From NCBI GenBank assembly GCA_963965975.1, contig OZ014412.1:10831849-10895848 (forward strand): DNA of 64,000 bases, read 5' to 3'. This stretch comes from Xestospongia bergquistia. Its lineage: Eukaryota > Porifera > Demospongiae > Haplosclerida > Petrosiidae. The notes beneath the pieces are model-generated. The model saw nothing but the letters and a program-made list of their open reading frames with translations. It did not search any database and was not told the DNA's origin. Each line of letters opens with the position of its first letter. Position 1 is the first letter of the stretch. This document shows, one piece after another, positions 45,562-57,922 of this stretch. The translations under genes were made by a program, and so were the position numbers.

Positions 45562-47754
45562 ATGAGTATTGATTATTCATCAGAACCTTCTAGTGATAGT
45601 CTTTTCTACGTTTGTAATCTGGATATTGCTCCCTCTGTTTGTTCTGGTGATCATACTGTTCTTCCTATCTCTCTTCAGGAGCTGTGTTATATGTATTTGA
45701 TTGGTCACCTCAATCTCTACTCTGTAGACTACCTTGCTCTCCTTCCTGTTAGCCTACGCCGTCAACTTCTTGCTCGTTTACCGGCAGTTGATGTACATAG
45801 ATTGGAAACAACAAGGCTATTTGAAGATATAAGTACTACTCCGTATTGGGAGGCTTTGTACAAGTGCTATAAAGAGCAAAACTGTTCTCCATCAACTCCA
45901 GCCAGTAGTTTTGTCCTGTCACCACAACTAAATTGGCATAAGGAAGACAACGAGGAAGAGGGATCATCAAAACAGTTATGGTTGCATCAAGTTGTGAAAG
46001 ACATGGTGTCATCTCAAGCCAATCGTCAAGACATTTGGTCAGTATCAATTTGTAACATCAAGGAAGTATTGCTTAGATCTAATATGTTAGCTTTCTTTTT
46101 GAGTTTTCGATGTTTGTCACTAAATGACACGCTCACTTCATACAATGACAGTTGTCTACATCAACTATTTCAGCAGACTGGTCTGATATTAGTACATCCA
46201 ATATGTAACTTAATAGTTCCAAAGCGCCTTAGCTCCCAATATGGTTCACCCTGGCATTCCAACACTGATCACATCAATGCTATTGTTGATATTCTTGTGA
46301 CTCATTTTCATAAATTTCCTCAATCAATATGTCTTGATTTACATAATATGTATAGTGATAGTATCACTGCTAATATTGATATCCCGAGCGTTCACAAATT
46401 TATTGCTGGTACAAGTAGGCTACATGTTTTGTGCTGTAGAGGATATTTTCCTAATACTTTTAAAGCAGAAGATACATTAAGAGCTCTTTGTTCTATTGAA
46501 GTAAGAAGTCATATCAAGTCTCTTGTTATTGGTGGATCATATCATGATAGGAAGATGTGTGATAATCATTTTCATGAGCTTCAGTCGTACTTTGTTCCAG
46601 GATATCTGGCAGATACCAAATATTCTCCTTGTACCATGCTAGAAGAGATTTTTGTAAACACCTTGATAAATGAGAAGAAGCCCATAACAGGAGGCAGGAT
46701 ACCTTCCAACCATCCTTTGCTCAATTTAGCATCCATTATTTCACACCAGAAGAACCTTAAAAGAGTGAAGCTAAATCTCCAATTGAGTCATCCTGACTCT
46801 CAACAATTAATGAGTGTACTGAATGACCTTATTCAACAGCCACAATTCGAGTCTCTCAAAATTGACTGTCCTACTGACTGTGATGTTGCTGTTGAGAGTA
46901 TAGCACAACTTCTTGTTAGTTTCTTAACAACATCAACCACCAAAATTCAGGTACTGTCTCTTGTTTTTAGGCAAGCTCAATTAATTCATACAAAATCCAC
47001 TTCTAAAGTACTCTCAGAATTGGTTTCAAAAACTAAAAGGGGGCATATAGCACCTGACGTCCAACAAATGAAGAAATTGTACATTGGTAACTTTCATTAT
47101 ATCAATAAAGAGCTAATTGGAATTATTAAACGCTTCCATCCCATGTGCCTACACACTTTTGGTTCTCCTATCTACTATGGCTTCAATTTCTATAGTGATG
47201 TACCACATATCACTGCTTCAAATATTATGATAGATGGTATATTCTTTGAAAAAAATGATAGCAATCCAAAAACAAAGAAAATTGTTGAACAACAGCTTGA
47301 CATCATTCTTAAACAAACTTCACTCATAAGATTATCATTTGTCCGCTTTGAATTACTTAATATTCTAGATCATGTTAGCATTTTTGCCAAAGCCATTGGT
47401 GATCATGCTAGTCAAGTAAAGACTTTACAATGTATTCAATTTGTTAACTGTTTTAAATGTAATTGTGATGCGACAGTTTTACGGATTTTTTTCCGAGCAT
47501 TGATTGAACTTGCCTTGTCAACAAACTTAGAAATTGACTTAAATGAAAATTATTTTGATCAAAATGAACTTGAGCTGTTCTGCATGTTGTGGAAACAGTT
47601 TCCTAATAGGAAACAATTTCGTAAGCTCATATGGCATCTTGACTACAAAATGTCTGATTCCAACCATGAACTTTTGAAAGAAACTAGTATTGAATTTGTT
47701 TCTGTTGTGAGAGATCAATTTACATTTGTATATCAATCAGGATCAATTATTTAA
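45562..47754 (+). CDS. BC-box/F-box-like plus LRR-like protein, long paralogue
   Basis: The first ATG in an open frame is at 45562, giving 730 residues (an in-frame TAG lies just upstream of 45478). Residues ~37-46 (SLQELCYMYL) match the elongin-BC-box pattern. LALLPVSLRRQLLARLPAVD and TTPYWEALYKCY follow, so the segment could instead be an F-box-like three-helix motif. A long body of leucine-rich and alpha/beta-looking stretches follows (NLKRVKLNLQLS, KIQVLSLVF, QQPQFESLKID). The same N-terminal phrase in the 39934 gene, otherwise strongly diverged, suggests selection on this motif. Inferred role: ubiquitin-ligase substrate receptor. Upstream non-coding exons are possible. Confidence 0.8.
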   Translation: MSIDYSSEPSSDSLFYVCNLDIAPSVCSGDHTVLPISLQELCYMYLIGHLNLYSVDYLALLPVSLRRQLLARLPAVDVHRLETTRLFEDISTTPYWEALYKCYKEQNCSPSTPASSFVLSPQLNWHKEDNEEEGSSKQLWLHQVVKDMVSSQANRQDIWSVSICNIKEVLLRSNMLAFFLSFRCLSLNDTLTSYNDSCLHQLFQQTGLILVHPICNLIVPKRLSSQYGSPWHSNTDHINAIVDILVTHFHKFPQSICLDLHNMYSDSITANIDIPSVHKFIAGTSRLHVLCCRGYFPNTFKAEDTLRALCSIEVRSHIKSLVIGGSYHDRKMCDNHFHELQSYFVPGYLADTKYSPCTMLEEIFVNTLINEKKPITGGRIPSNHPLLNLASIISHQKNLKRVKLNLQLSHPDSQQLMSVLNDLIQQPQFESLKIDCPTDCDVAVESIAQLLVSFLTTSTTKIQVLSLVFRQAQLIHTKSTSKVLSELVSKTKRGHIAPDVQQMKKLYIGNFHYINKELIGIIKRFHPMCLHTFGSPIYYGFNFYSDVPHITASNIMIDGIFFEKNDSNPKTKKIVEQQLDIILKQTSLIRLSFVRFELLNILDHVSIFAKAIGDHASQVKTLQCIQFVNCFKCNCDATVLRIFFRALIELALSTNLEIDLNENYFDQNELELFCMLWKQFPNRKQFRKLIWHLDYKMSDSNHELLKETSIEFVSVVRDQFTFVYQSGSII

Positions 47755-47759
47755 TAAAT

Positions 47760-48048
47760 AGTTAGTATAGTTTGTTATGTCATAACTATATTTTGTTATT
47801 TATATATTCGCTTTCTGTTTGATGTTTGTTAATTAATAGTGGTGGAATAGTTGACATTTGAAAGTCAACCTAACCTCAATTATATATAATGTTAAAGACT
47901 ATATATGTTGCAGTGTACATGTTACCAAATATAATTTAAATATTAATTACCAGCGATGTTACACAATTTTGTCATATGACTATAATGAATACTACCATTA
48001 TTGAGTTATGAACAATGTCATTGTAACTTGGTTCATCAGTTGTTAAAC
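47760..48048. other. Short convergent spacer
   Basis: Separates the plus-strand LRR-like gene from the minus-strand secreted cluster. AT-rich, no feature seen. Confidence 0.6.
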
Positions 48049-50169
48049 TTAATCAAAGAATCCAGGTTCCAATTTGACTGGAGTTAGCTCATGCAATAAA
48101 TCAATAACATCACGTGCCATGGTCAGCACAAATGGGTTTTTGCTGGTTTTTCGTAGATAACTGGCCTCTGCAAGAACTGAAATATTATGCAAGAATAAGA
48201 CCATTGTTACAATATTACAGAAATTACCTCTAGTAATTGTTCTTATACTGGGATACTCAGGTTGTTTACAAGCAGGAGATGTATACCCCTTTGTAATTTC
48301 TGCAGTTTCTTGACATTCCGGTTTAAATTTGTTTAGTTTTCCAGCAATTATTGGCAGTGGAACTTTAGTTGCTAAAAATAGTTTTTAAATAGCTATAAAT
48401 AATAATTATGCTGATATCAATGTATACCTGGTTCAACAAAAGTCTTGTAAGTTGTATTAACTAGAAAAGGAGCAAGAAAAATGGCGGTGTCGATTACATA
48501 TTTGTGATCTCTATAGCTTGGTTTTAGCTGTAAAGAAAGAATATAAAGTCAAGAAAGGATAGATTTGGCCAACCTCTGGAGGAATTCTTGTATTTTCATA
48601 CATAGCTTTATCATCATCAATATGAAGATTTCCTTGAGAGCAAAAGACAATGAATCAAGTTTGTATCATTAAATATGTATTGTAAATTGAACTCACCAAA
48701 TCCATATAATCCATCCTCAATGTTACCGTAAAACGTCTTGTTGCCAAATAAATCATCTACTACTTTTATACTTAATATGTCAGTAAACTGATAAAGACTT
48801 CGCTCTCCTTTAACAATAGTGACAACATAGTCCTCATAGATAACCTTGGCTCCAAGAGGTACAACAACATGATAATGACTTGATGATTTTCTATATAGGA
48901 AACCATTTTGAGGATTCTGTAGTTGACATAGAAGATGTGGAATTATTATATAGGCATACATTTAAAGGACATAATATTGACATCTTTTATGAATACATTG
49001 TTGCTAACCTTATATTGTTCTACTTTGTATCCATAAGGGAAGCTAGTGTCATGTCTACCCAATATAGGGTCTGGGACACAACTAAGCCAAATATGGAAAC
49101 CACAATTGTGACAGCATTGGCTGCTTTGAAATTTGAAAATGAGTGGGTAAGGAGATATTCTGTCAGCTTTGTTGTTAAATTCATATATTTCATCCTGTGA
49201 TCCACACAATGTTATAACTTTTCCTGATTCATAGGTAATGGTCACTCTGTCAACACACTCACCTAAATAGACAACATTATAATGACTGTCATATTTATTA
49301 TATATTATACCAATATAACACAAAAAGTGGTCAGATTGTGAGAGTGAATGTATCCAAGGTAACTTATTGTTGCCATTATTAAGTATGAGCCATTAAAGCT
49401 ATAGCTAGTATTAATAAATTAGACTAAACAGTGGGCAGTGTCCTTTAACTAATGTAGTAGGACTACCATGGTGTACATTATATGGCAGTATATATGTTCA
49501 TTAGTGTTTATATGTGTTAAAACTTGCCATCATCATTCTTTGGTAGATCTAATGCAGTGATGATTGGTGAATGATAGTAACCAGTAGGACATTGTAATTT
49601 ATAGGCACAGTAATGTTGAGATCGATGACACCTACAGTGAAACAATAAAAATATAATGAAAGGACAAAAGCATTTTATCGTCACCTATTTTTTGCAAACT
49701 CAGGATGATTGTGTATGCTACATCTGTCAGGATATTGAGATGATGGATGACAGATATCATTAATAGGATAAGCAAGAGCTACATCAACTAATTCATTACG
49801 AAAGTCACACACTCCTTTCTTTTTGACTCGATAATTAAGACACACTGCATTACTATAATAAAATCAGTGGACATTTAATCAATATATGATTTAGTTAACA
49901 AGCACCATCTAACTGTATTAATTTATCACATCATATTGTAAGTATTGATATAGGAGGTATAATAATCTTATCTCTTTCACTTGCTTTGAGTCCAGTTTGC
50001 TTGTTATTAGTTCATCATCCAAACCTTTTTCTTTCTGACATTGCCAAAGTGTATTATCTTCTTCTTTATCAGTGAGATCAGATATTCCACTCTTACATTT
50101 TTGTGAAATACAAGAGACAAGAAGTTGGGAGATAAATAACAGAAAAACAGCACTGCACTTCAGAGCCAT
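48049..50169 (-). CDS. Secreted CUB-like cysteine-rich protein G
   Basis: Nine exons join in phase to 453 residues: 50169-49985, 49852-49685, 49631-49528, 49262-49009, 48916-48697, 48632-48574, 48527-48428, 48371-48228, 48176-48049. The start is a signal peptide (ALKCSAVFLLFISQLLVSC). Exons 2-3 are cysteine-rich, exon 4 looks CUB-like (GECVDRV, LCG, FQSSQCCHNCGFHIW), and exons 5-9 form a C-terminal region with PLGAKVIYE and FGN shared with H and I. Introns 1 and 3 use GC donors (both GCAAGT), which explains why GT-only searching fails. Exons 6 and 7 have exactly the lengths seen in H (59 and 100 nt). Probably an extracellular binding protein. Ligand unknown. Confidence 0.85.
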
Positions 50170-50321
50170 TGTTTATGAATAGCTACTAGTATTGACTGTT
50201 GTTTAAATAGGTTAGCAATTTCAATAACTTCTTTGTTCTCATGTAATGTATAGAAAGTCACAACAAATCATACAGTTTATTAATTATAGTACAATATTAT
50301 GTAGGTGTTTATATGACATCA

Positions 50322-52515
50322 TCATTTTGTAGCAAGATGTGGTCCTGATTTTTTCTTTAATGTATAAATAACCATTTCAGCAGTGGCAATAACAATAGGA
50401 TTATTGCTTATCAAGAGCTGTTGGTGTGCTTCTTGCAATGCTATATAAAAAGACATTAAATGTATAAAATACATTGTAGAATTAACAAACCTTCTTTGCT
50501 TTGACGCTGAGTAGGTTTTAGTTGTAGAGCTAAACAATTCCCTGAAACATTGCTTTTAGTGCACTTTGGTTTAAAAGGTTTTCCAAACACTCTTTTTTTA
50601 ATTTTAAAGGATGCTATATTGTAAAACGACTTGAAACAATTAACAACTATTTAAACATAAAACTTACATTTGTGAATGAAAATTGCTTCATGTTCACGTA
50701 AGTAAAAAGGTACTAAGAAGTCCAATGCTTTAGCAATATATGCCCTTTCCCGTGAAGTAGGTAATATCTAAAATGTAAAGATTCTGTTAAAAGCCAATAT
50801 ATGTTTAATGCTTTTTACCTTCTTTGGAATACCATCTTCTAAGTACCAAGCTTCCCCATCACCAATGAACAATGTACCTACAGTCAAACAATATCACATG
50901 TACTATGTATCCTTGTTAATTTCAAAATAGTTTACCAAATCCAATGAAAGTAATATTGCTTCTTTTATTCATTTCTAAATGACCAACCCTCTTACCATGT
51001 ACCTCAAAGTGATCAATGTCCTCATACTCATCAAGTACTTTACCTTCACCAATAACTTTTATAACATTATTATCATAAATGACTTTTGCTCCTATTGGAA
51101 TGTGTATTGTTTCTGTAGTATAATTGTCAGCATCTTTTCCCCAAACCTTTTGAAATCGTTGCTCTTCCTAATAAAAGGATATGCTATAAGTATGACATGA
51201 AACCATCTTTAAATTTTATATATAATGAACATCCTATGAAGAGCTAATTTTAGAAAACTCTAATATAATTTACGAATATCATTAAAATAAACTTACTACT
51301 GATGAGGAGTTGCTTTCTTTTTCAGTGTCCCTGTCTTGTATGTCATGTGGTACAGGTACACATTGTGCCCACATAAAATAGCCACAATGATGACAGCACT
51401 GACTTGATGTAAATGATACAAGGACACTGAAGTCAATAAAGTCATTAAAACATTGGTTGCCACATTGTACTTGAATGTTGTTACTAGTTGCTGTTTCCAA
51501 CTCTATTTGGTCAGTACAGTCAGATGATGAAGTGACTACACAAAAAGGTCATGTAAATTATCTGGACAACATCTTTGAAAGCACAAAATGTTATATGTTA
51601 TGAATGTGTGTTACCAGAGCATGTAGTTTTATAGACAAATTTATATGACTGTTAATGAATAGCTGTTATGAAATAATTACTAGTTAATAGTACATATAAC
51701 AACACATAAGAGCAAGGTGTCTGTCATCCCACAAGTCTGTGACTATAAAATCAATTCTTAATACTCAACTATAATGCCATATATTAACTATAGCATAGAA
51801 GTTTATTGGATTTAGTGTTTTAAGTTTAAGGCTTGATTATGTCTATACAACCAGTCAGAATAAAAGAAGTTTACAAATTCCTCGAATGTCATTAGTTACC
51901 TACCTGGTTGCGTCTTTGAAGTTAAGGAAAGACTAGAACAATGATAGTTCAATATTGTTCCCAATGGACACTGTACATGATGAGTACAATAATATTGACC
52001 AGGATAACATCTATTTATCAATAATTCCATTAATATAATTACGGAAATTATTTTGGCTTACTGAGCTAAACTGTATTGAGGATTTTGAATAGTACAGAAT
52101 AAGATGTTATTAATTGTTTGGCAGAAGTTTTGTGTTTGGTACATAACAGGAAAATGACATATCTTAAAGTTTAATCCTGGTATCTTGTGTACTGCATAGG
52201 GCATACACACCTCCTGACTATATGGAAATAGTAAGTCATTTATTGAAAGGTGTATCATTTTTACAATTAAAGAAAGTATAAAAATTATATTCATAAGTGT
52301 ATCTGACGTTTATATTTTGTTATTCAAACAATATTTACTTACTTGAGGCCGTTTATTGTGAGGTTATTAATGATGGAATAGGTATGTGGACGAATACAGT
52401 CAGCCCTGTTAGCATCATTCTTAGCACTAACTCCACAGATACAGGGAGTCTCACAAACGCACCAAGTAACACGAAGTAACAAAATTATTATCACTAAGAA
52501 GTATCCACTGATCAT
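50322..52515 (-). CDS. Secreted CUB-like cysteine-rich protein H
   Basis: Nine exons in phase give 435 residues: 52515-52343, 52217-52062, 52010-51904, 51535-51297, 51167-50936, 50877-50819, 50767-50668, 50613-50491, 50440-50322. Signal peptide: ISGYFLVIIILLRVTWCVC. Then CICG, a cysteine-rich part with CYPGQYYCTHHVQCP, and a CUB-like part (SDCTDQIEL, QCGNQC, FTSSQCCHHCGYFMW). The C-terminal region has IPIGAKVIYD, FIGFGTLFIGDGEAWYLE and a helical end. All donors are GT. The same exon phases as in G and I show common ancestry. Spacing to G is about 150 bases (50169 to 50322), a tight tandem. Function is unknown; it is likely secreted. Confidence 0.87.
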
Positions 52516-53800
52516 GGTTTCTTTTGAGCCTGTACTCTAGCAATTAAACTTTATACTGGACCCTCCCACACATATTGTATACTCCTTAGAAAATGTCCAT
52601 GTGGTGAAGTGACTAATAGATCGTTGCTATGCTTGTAAGCATCATAATAGAAATTGATCAAATATTGTTTTCATTTTTTCTTTATTCTTTTGTAGCCAAC
52701 AATAATTCAGAAACCAAGGTGCATTATTTTTATAGATATAACACCATTTAAGATGAACTACATGTATATATGATTTTGTATCTCAACACTTTAGAAACAA
52801 AACTAGTGATTTCAATAAAGACTATCAAATTTCCTATAGAACTAGCCCATTTGATTTTGACATTACCTATTATAGACATTTTAATCACAACAAGTATTAT
52901 CTCAAGTATATAGTATACTATAACTCTATAGCAAACAGTTAAAAAATAATACACAAAATTACATCATAATTTAACATAAAAGCACACACTAAAGGTGTAG
53001 TTAACAACATTACCATCAATGGTTGTAGTTTCTTCTCCACATTCTCATTTGAATCATGTACTGAGACAACACTACTATAGACAGCATTTTAAACAATACT
53101 ATTGATACGTGAACTCATTAAATAAATAGAAAGATTTAAATGAGTATATTGTTAGGTTTTATGGAAAAGTTAACAAGATATATTCATTTATCAATACTCA
53201 TGATCATGTTTGAAGTCAACTTCAATTTTGTAATGAATTTTAAATATCATTGGTATATAGTATATACTTATATCATATTGGAAAAAAAACAACAGACTTC
53301 CCAATTTGTGTGCATGACAGACTATATGAAACAACTCAACAAGTGACCATGTATAATGGCATTCCTAGTAATTGACATAGTTTTAAGAAAAATTGTAAAC
53401 TATATCACATTTAGGTTTGAGCAAGTCAACACATGGACCTGTTTTGTGCATGACCATTGTTACCATGACTTCTTAAAAACTTTTAATTTCACCAGATCTC
53501 TTGCTGATCGAAATGTATAATGCATAGTGGGTCAGCAGAGAATTCTTTTCTCGAAGTCATCTGGATCTCCTTATCATGGAATTCACTAACTGATTTGTTG
53601 TTGTAGTTTTGTTTTGAATATATCTATCTAGCTACTATGTATTAATAAAAAAACATGACTCTAGCAGTATAGTATTAGCAGAGAGCATGACTATGAAATC
53701 AACTGTTAGCACTGTGCTAACTTATAGATATAGTTCAAGAATAATTATATTAAGTCAAGAATTTTAGCTTGTTATCCCAATCAAGGTACTCCTTTCATTC
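52516..53800. other. Upstream flank of H with repeated blocks
   Basis: Contains two flank blocks repeated through the cluster: 52916-53100 (CACACTAAAGGTGTAGTTAAC ... ACACTACTATAGACAGC) and about 53277-53390 (GGAAAA...CAACAGACTTC ... CATTCCTAGTAATTGACATA). No exon was resolved in them. Confidence 0.55.
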
Positions 53801-53807
53801 CCAATTG

Positions 53808-54360
53808 TCATTTAAAAGTCAGAACATGGTGAGCAACAGATTTAACAAACAGATTCTTACTGGTACGTAGTTGCTCCTTAGCTTTAGCTCTAACTACAGT
53901 AAAGTCATATAATAACATATACATTAACCAATTAAATATACTTTCATCTTTATCAATAAGCCCTGTAGCAGTTCTTAATGTTGTAAGAGCCTCTGACATG
54001 TACTGTCTTTCCTTTGATGTTGGTTTAAACTACAGTGTTATACATGATGTATTGGTAAAGTTAAGAGCTATTAACCTGATCTGGAATCCCTTGTTGATGA
54101 TAATATATATATGTACTTCGTATATACATAACTCCTGTTATTAACATAGCAAACTGATATCAGGTTGATTACTTACCATAACCAACAAAATGTCTCTGAG
54201 CAGTTCCATTAGAGATCAAAACACCAAAGATTTCATCATACACAGTAAGTATAGGGGTTCTTTTAGTTATTAATGTCCTATACTATAGTATTATACATAA
54301 CACAAGTTTTATGCATCTATATACATACCCCTTTCTTCGCAGTGACAATATGTCGTAAGC
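53808..54360 (-). pseudogene. Truncated family copy J with intact splice sites
   Basis: Carries counterparts of gene I's second exon-5 half, exon 6, exon 7 and the last exon: 54282-54177, 54134-54076, 54029-53942 and 53893-53808. All acceptors, donors and phases fit, and the frame stays open to the stop. The exon for the collagen-like segment is missing. About 54357 the sequence leaves the first half of exon 5 and continues into what is the far upstream flank of gene I. The signal peptide, cysteine-rich and CUB-like exons are therefore lost. No secreted product is expected, but transcription from another promoter cannot be excluded. Confidence 0.75.
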
Positions 54361-56080
54361 ATCATAAAAATGTTAATATTATATTTATTAGTATTAAACA
54401 AAACTGAACTTTTAACATTAATGAATGACTGGATAATTTTATGTTTGATATATTTCTTAGGCTGTGTGCTAGTCTTCTATTGAGACTGTATGCCTCCTAG
54501 CAATCTCTTTGGGTTTAGTTATCATTGTCTGGAAGTAAGTATTTCTTTAGAAGTCCTTTCAGCTGGAGATTCTGGTAATTTTTACAATAAATCTTCAATT
54601 TATTTACAACAATTATATACCAGTTAATTTGAAACATTTCCCTGCAAAATTAAGTATGTAATATGAAACTGATCTTACCCTCTAAACCTATAATTAGCTA
54701 TACACAACAAAGTATGGGTTCTTAATATATATATATATAGTACCTAGCTATTTCTTATCTCAAAAATTAATAATCTAGACATTTCGTTTTATGAAGAAGG
54801 CATTCCAACGACTGCTAAACAATGTACTATTTATAAAAACTTATAATGAATGCATTACAATATTGAATATGTAAAGTACAAAAATCAACTTAGAAATACT
54901 TAATCACTTCATGAATACGATCATAATAACCACATCTTTGGAGTAGGAAGAGGGGGGCAGGGGGGGCAAATGCCCCCCCCCCAATATTGAAGCTGAGGAG
55001 GCATTGCCCCCAAATACTTACAGTTCAGCATGTATGCATAGTGCTGATATGTTTTGTGAATCATTTTGGGCTGCCCCCCCAATAAAATTTTCCCTCCTAC
55101 TCCACTGCATAATAGTATACTATAGCTCTATAGCAAACAGTTAACAATGAATATACAAAGTTAAATCAGTGTTTAACATACACAAACACACACTAAAGGT
55201 GTAGTTTAACAACATTACCATCAATGACTATAGTTTCTCCTCCACATCCTCATTTGAATCATGTACTGAGACAACACTACTATAGACAGCATTTTAAACA
55301 ATAATAGTGATATACCAACTCATTAAATAAATAGAAAAGTTTAAATGAATATATTGTTAGGTAAAATTTAACAAGCTATATATACATTAACATGTTCATG
55401 TTCGTGTTTGAAGTCAACTTTAACTTTTTAATGATTCTTAAGTGGAGAAATAGTATTAGTATATACTTATATCATATTTGGAAAACATCCAACAAACTTT
55501 TCAAGTTGTGTGTATGTAAGAGACTATATGAACCAACTGAACAAGCCAAGATCTATAATGACATTCCCAGTTGACATAGTTTTAAAAAAGTTTTAAGCCA
55601 TAGCCTATATAGATATGAGCAAGTCAACACAAGGACCTGTTTTGTGACCATTGTTAACATGACCTCTTATATAAATTCTTTTAATTTTACCATTTCTCTT
55701 GCTGATCCACATGTATATTGCCTGGTGGGCCAGCAGACAATTCTGTTGTAGTGGTGTTTTTTTGTTTTGAATATATACTATCTAGCTACTATGCATTAGT
55801 AAAAAACATAGTAGCAGCTGCATGTACTAACAGACATTTAATTTGACATGTCATCCATATTATATATAAATTGATGTATCAAATTATAAACATATACACA
55901 CATCAACTACCAAAGAATGATCTTAAGCGTTAACAATTTTGGTTTATATGAATTTAGAGAAAATCAACTGTTAGTATTGTGTTAAGTTATAGGTATAATT
56001 CAAGAATACTTATATTAAGTCAAAAATATTTGTCTTATTATTATCCTGATCAATGTGCTCCTTTCATTGCTGATTGTCAT
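54361..56080. other. Spacer with flank repeats and a fold-back element
   Basis: Copies of the cluster's flank blocks: about 54440-54900 (also at 60170-60640 and 62190-62530), 55134-55310 and 55479-55575. The G/C-run fold-back element at 54940-55103 is inserted here. No exon seen. Confidence 0.55.
54940..55103. mobile_element. 164-bp G/C-run fold-back element
   Basis: Starts GGAGTAGGAAGAGGGGGGCA and ends with the inverted CTGCCCCCCC...CCCTCCTACTCC, so the two ends pair with each other. Inside are further runs of C and G (GGGGGGGCAAATGCCCCCCC). It stands out sharply from the AT-rich surroundings. Non-autonomous. Related ends occur at 36860-37327. Confidence 0.75.
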
Positions 56081-56084
56081 ATAA

Positions 56085-57075
56085 AGGTCTTGAGAATGAG
56101 CTGAGCGACAGATTTAACAAACAGATCCTTACTGGTACATAGTTGCCCCTTAGCTTTAGTTCGAACTACAGTAAAGTCACATAATGACATACATTAACTA
56201 TCAAAATGATATACTTTCATTTTTACCAGGTGGTCCTGAAGCAGTTTTTCTTAATGTTGTAAGAGCCTCTGACATGTACTGCCTTCCCTTTGATGTTGGT
56301 TTAAACTACAGTGTTGCACATAAATATATCAGTAATGTCAAGAGCTATTAACCTGGTCTGGAATCCCTTGTTAATGATAATATATATATATATATATATA
56401 TGTATTACGTATATACATAATTCCTATTATTAACATAGTAAACTGATTACTTAATTACTTACTTTAACTAACGAAATGTCTATGAGCAGTGTAGGGGTTG
56501 TTTTACTTATTATTGTCCTATACTGTAGTATTAGACATAAGATAAATCTACATACATGCCCTGTAAAGTCATAACCACAGCCATGACAACATTATTTCAA
56601 GTTTTTACAATTTCATTCTGCAGTTCCACATAGTGAAATATCTCCAATTTAATCATTCTTCAATCTCACCTCATCAAGACATTCACCTATTATTATTATA
56701 ACACTATAAAAGATGTTTGACTGGATTGTCACATTTTACCAAAAGTACTTTTGGGCATATCCAGACCAGTACAATGAAACTGTAGGATTTGTCCTTGTTG
56801 GCATTGAATATTATGAACACAAAACTGTTGACATGGATAGCATCTGAATTAAGTTATAAGGTATAAAAATTTATTTCAATATTTCATTTTTAAGATCAGA
56901 ATGATTAGGATCCTTGATGATACAGTTCTTTGAACTGTCTGATTCAGTATCACAATCAATGTTAGTAGCTATATCAATTTTTTGGAAATTTACATATTGG
57001 AAGACCATTCTTAACTTTGTACTTGTAGCTTAGCAAACTTCTTTACTGAATTCAAAACTAACTAATAATTTTTAT
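56085..57075 (-). pseudogene. Broken family copy K
   Basis: Recognisable pieces in gene order of the last exon (about 56158-56085), exon 7 (about 56300-56220, reading a collagen-like GPPGK), exon 6, part of exon 5, exon 4 (about 56690-56565), exon 3 (about 56850-56750) and exon 2 (about 57055-56895), matching gene I. Exon 6 contains an expanded TA run and an in-frame TAA (near 56375). Exon 5 and exon 4 are partly deleted and the signal-peptide exon is gone. Clearly a pseudogene. Confidence 0.8.
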
Positions 57076-57642
57076 AATGATGACTATCAAACATACTTTT
57101 TCCCCTCTACTAACTTTAAAATGAGTTTTAAAGTAGAGAGATATCATTGGTATATTATATTGGAAAACATCCAAATTGTGTGTGTAAGAGACTATATGTC
57201 AAAGATCTACAATAACACTCCCAGTTTCCAAATTTTTCTGAAAAATTCTGATTCATATCAAGTTAAATATGAGCAAAAATATATTTTATGACCATTGTTT
57301 AATATGAACTCTTAAATTCTTTTAATTTTACCAGTTCTCTTGTTGATCCACATGTTAATTGCATGGTGGGCCAGCAGACATTTCTTTCTTAAAGTCATCC
57401 AGATCTTTACATAATAGACTACACTGATTTAATTGTTGTAGAGTTGTGTTTTTGTTTTCAATATATATTATTTACTATGTATTAGTAGATAGAAATCATG
57501 ACAATAGCTAGCACATAATGTTTTTATATTGTTTAAATGAGCAGATATTGTTAAGTGGAGTCAACAGATCAACATAGTGGCTGTACTCCCAGGTGCTTAA
57601 TTTAATTACCACATTGTTCATATATTTTATAGAGTATTTAAT

Positions 57643-57680
<38 letters not shown>

Positions 57681-57920
57681 AAACCCTATACCTTAAACAT
57701 TGGAACCAAAATTTCACATTACAGTATAATGTTCTGTTACTAGCATTGTAGACACTTATTCATCATTATTGTAACTTGATATGACATTGTAAACATGTAG
57801 ATTCATCAACTACTAAGGAATGATCTTGAAATTAAATTGTGGTTACTATGAATTAGTATTGTGTTAAGTTATGGGTATAATTCAAGAATATTTATATTAA
57901 GTCAAGAATATCATTATCCT
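57076..57920. other. Flank of copy K / 3' flank of I
   Basis: Repeated flank block at about 57150-57240, TA microsatellite 57646-57676, no exon until the last exon of gene I. Confidence 0.55.
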
Positions 57921-57922
57921 GA

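Noticed and set aside
48880-49200. Plus-strand ORF of 106 residues
   Set aside because: Antisense to exons 4-5 of gene G, which fit their splice sites and family.
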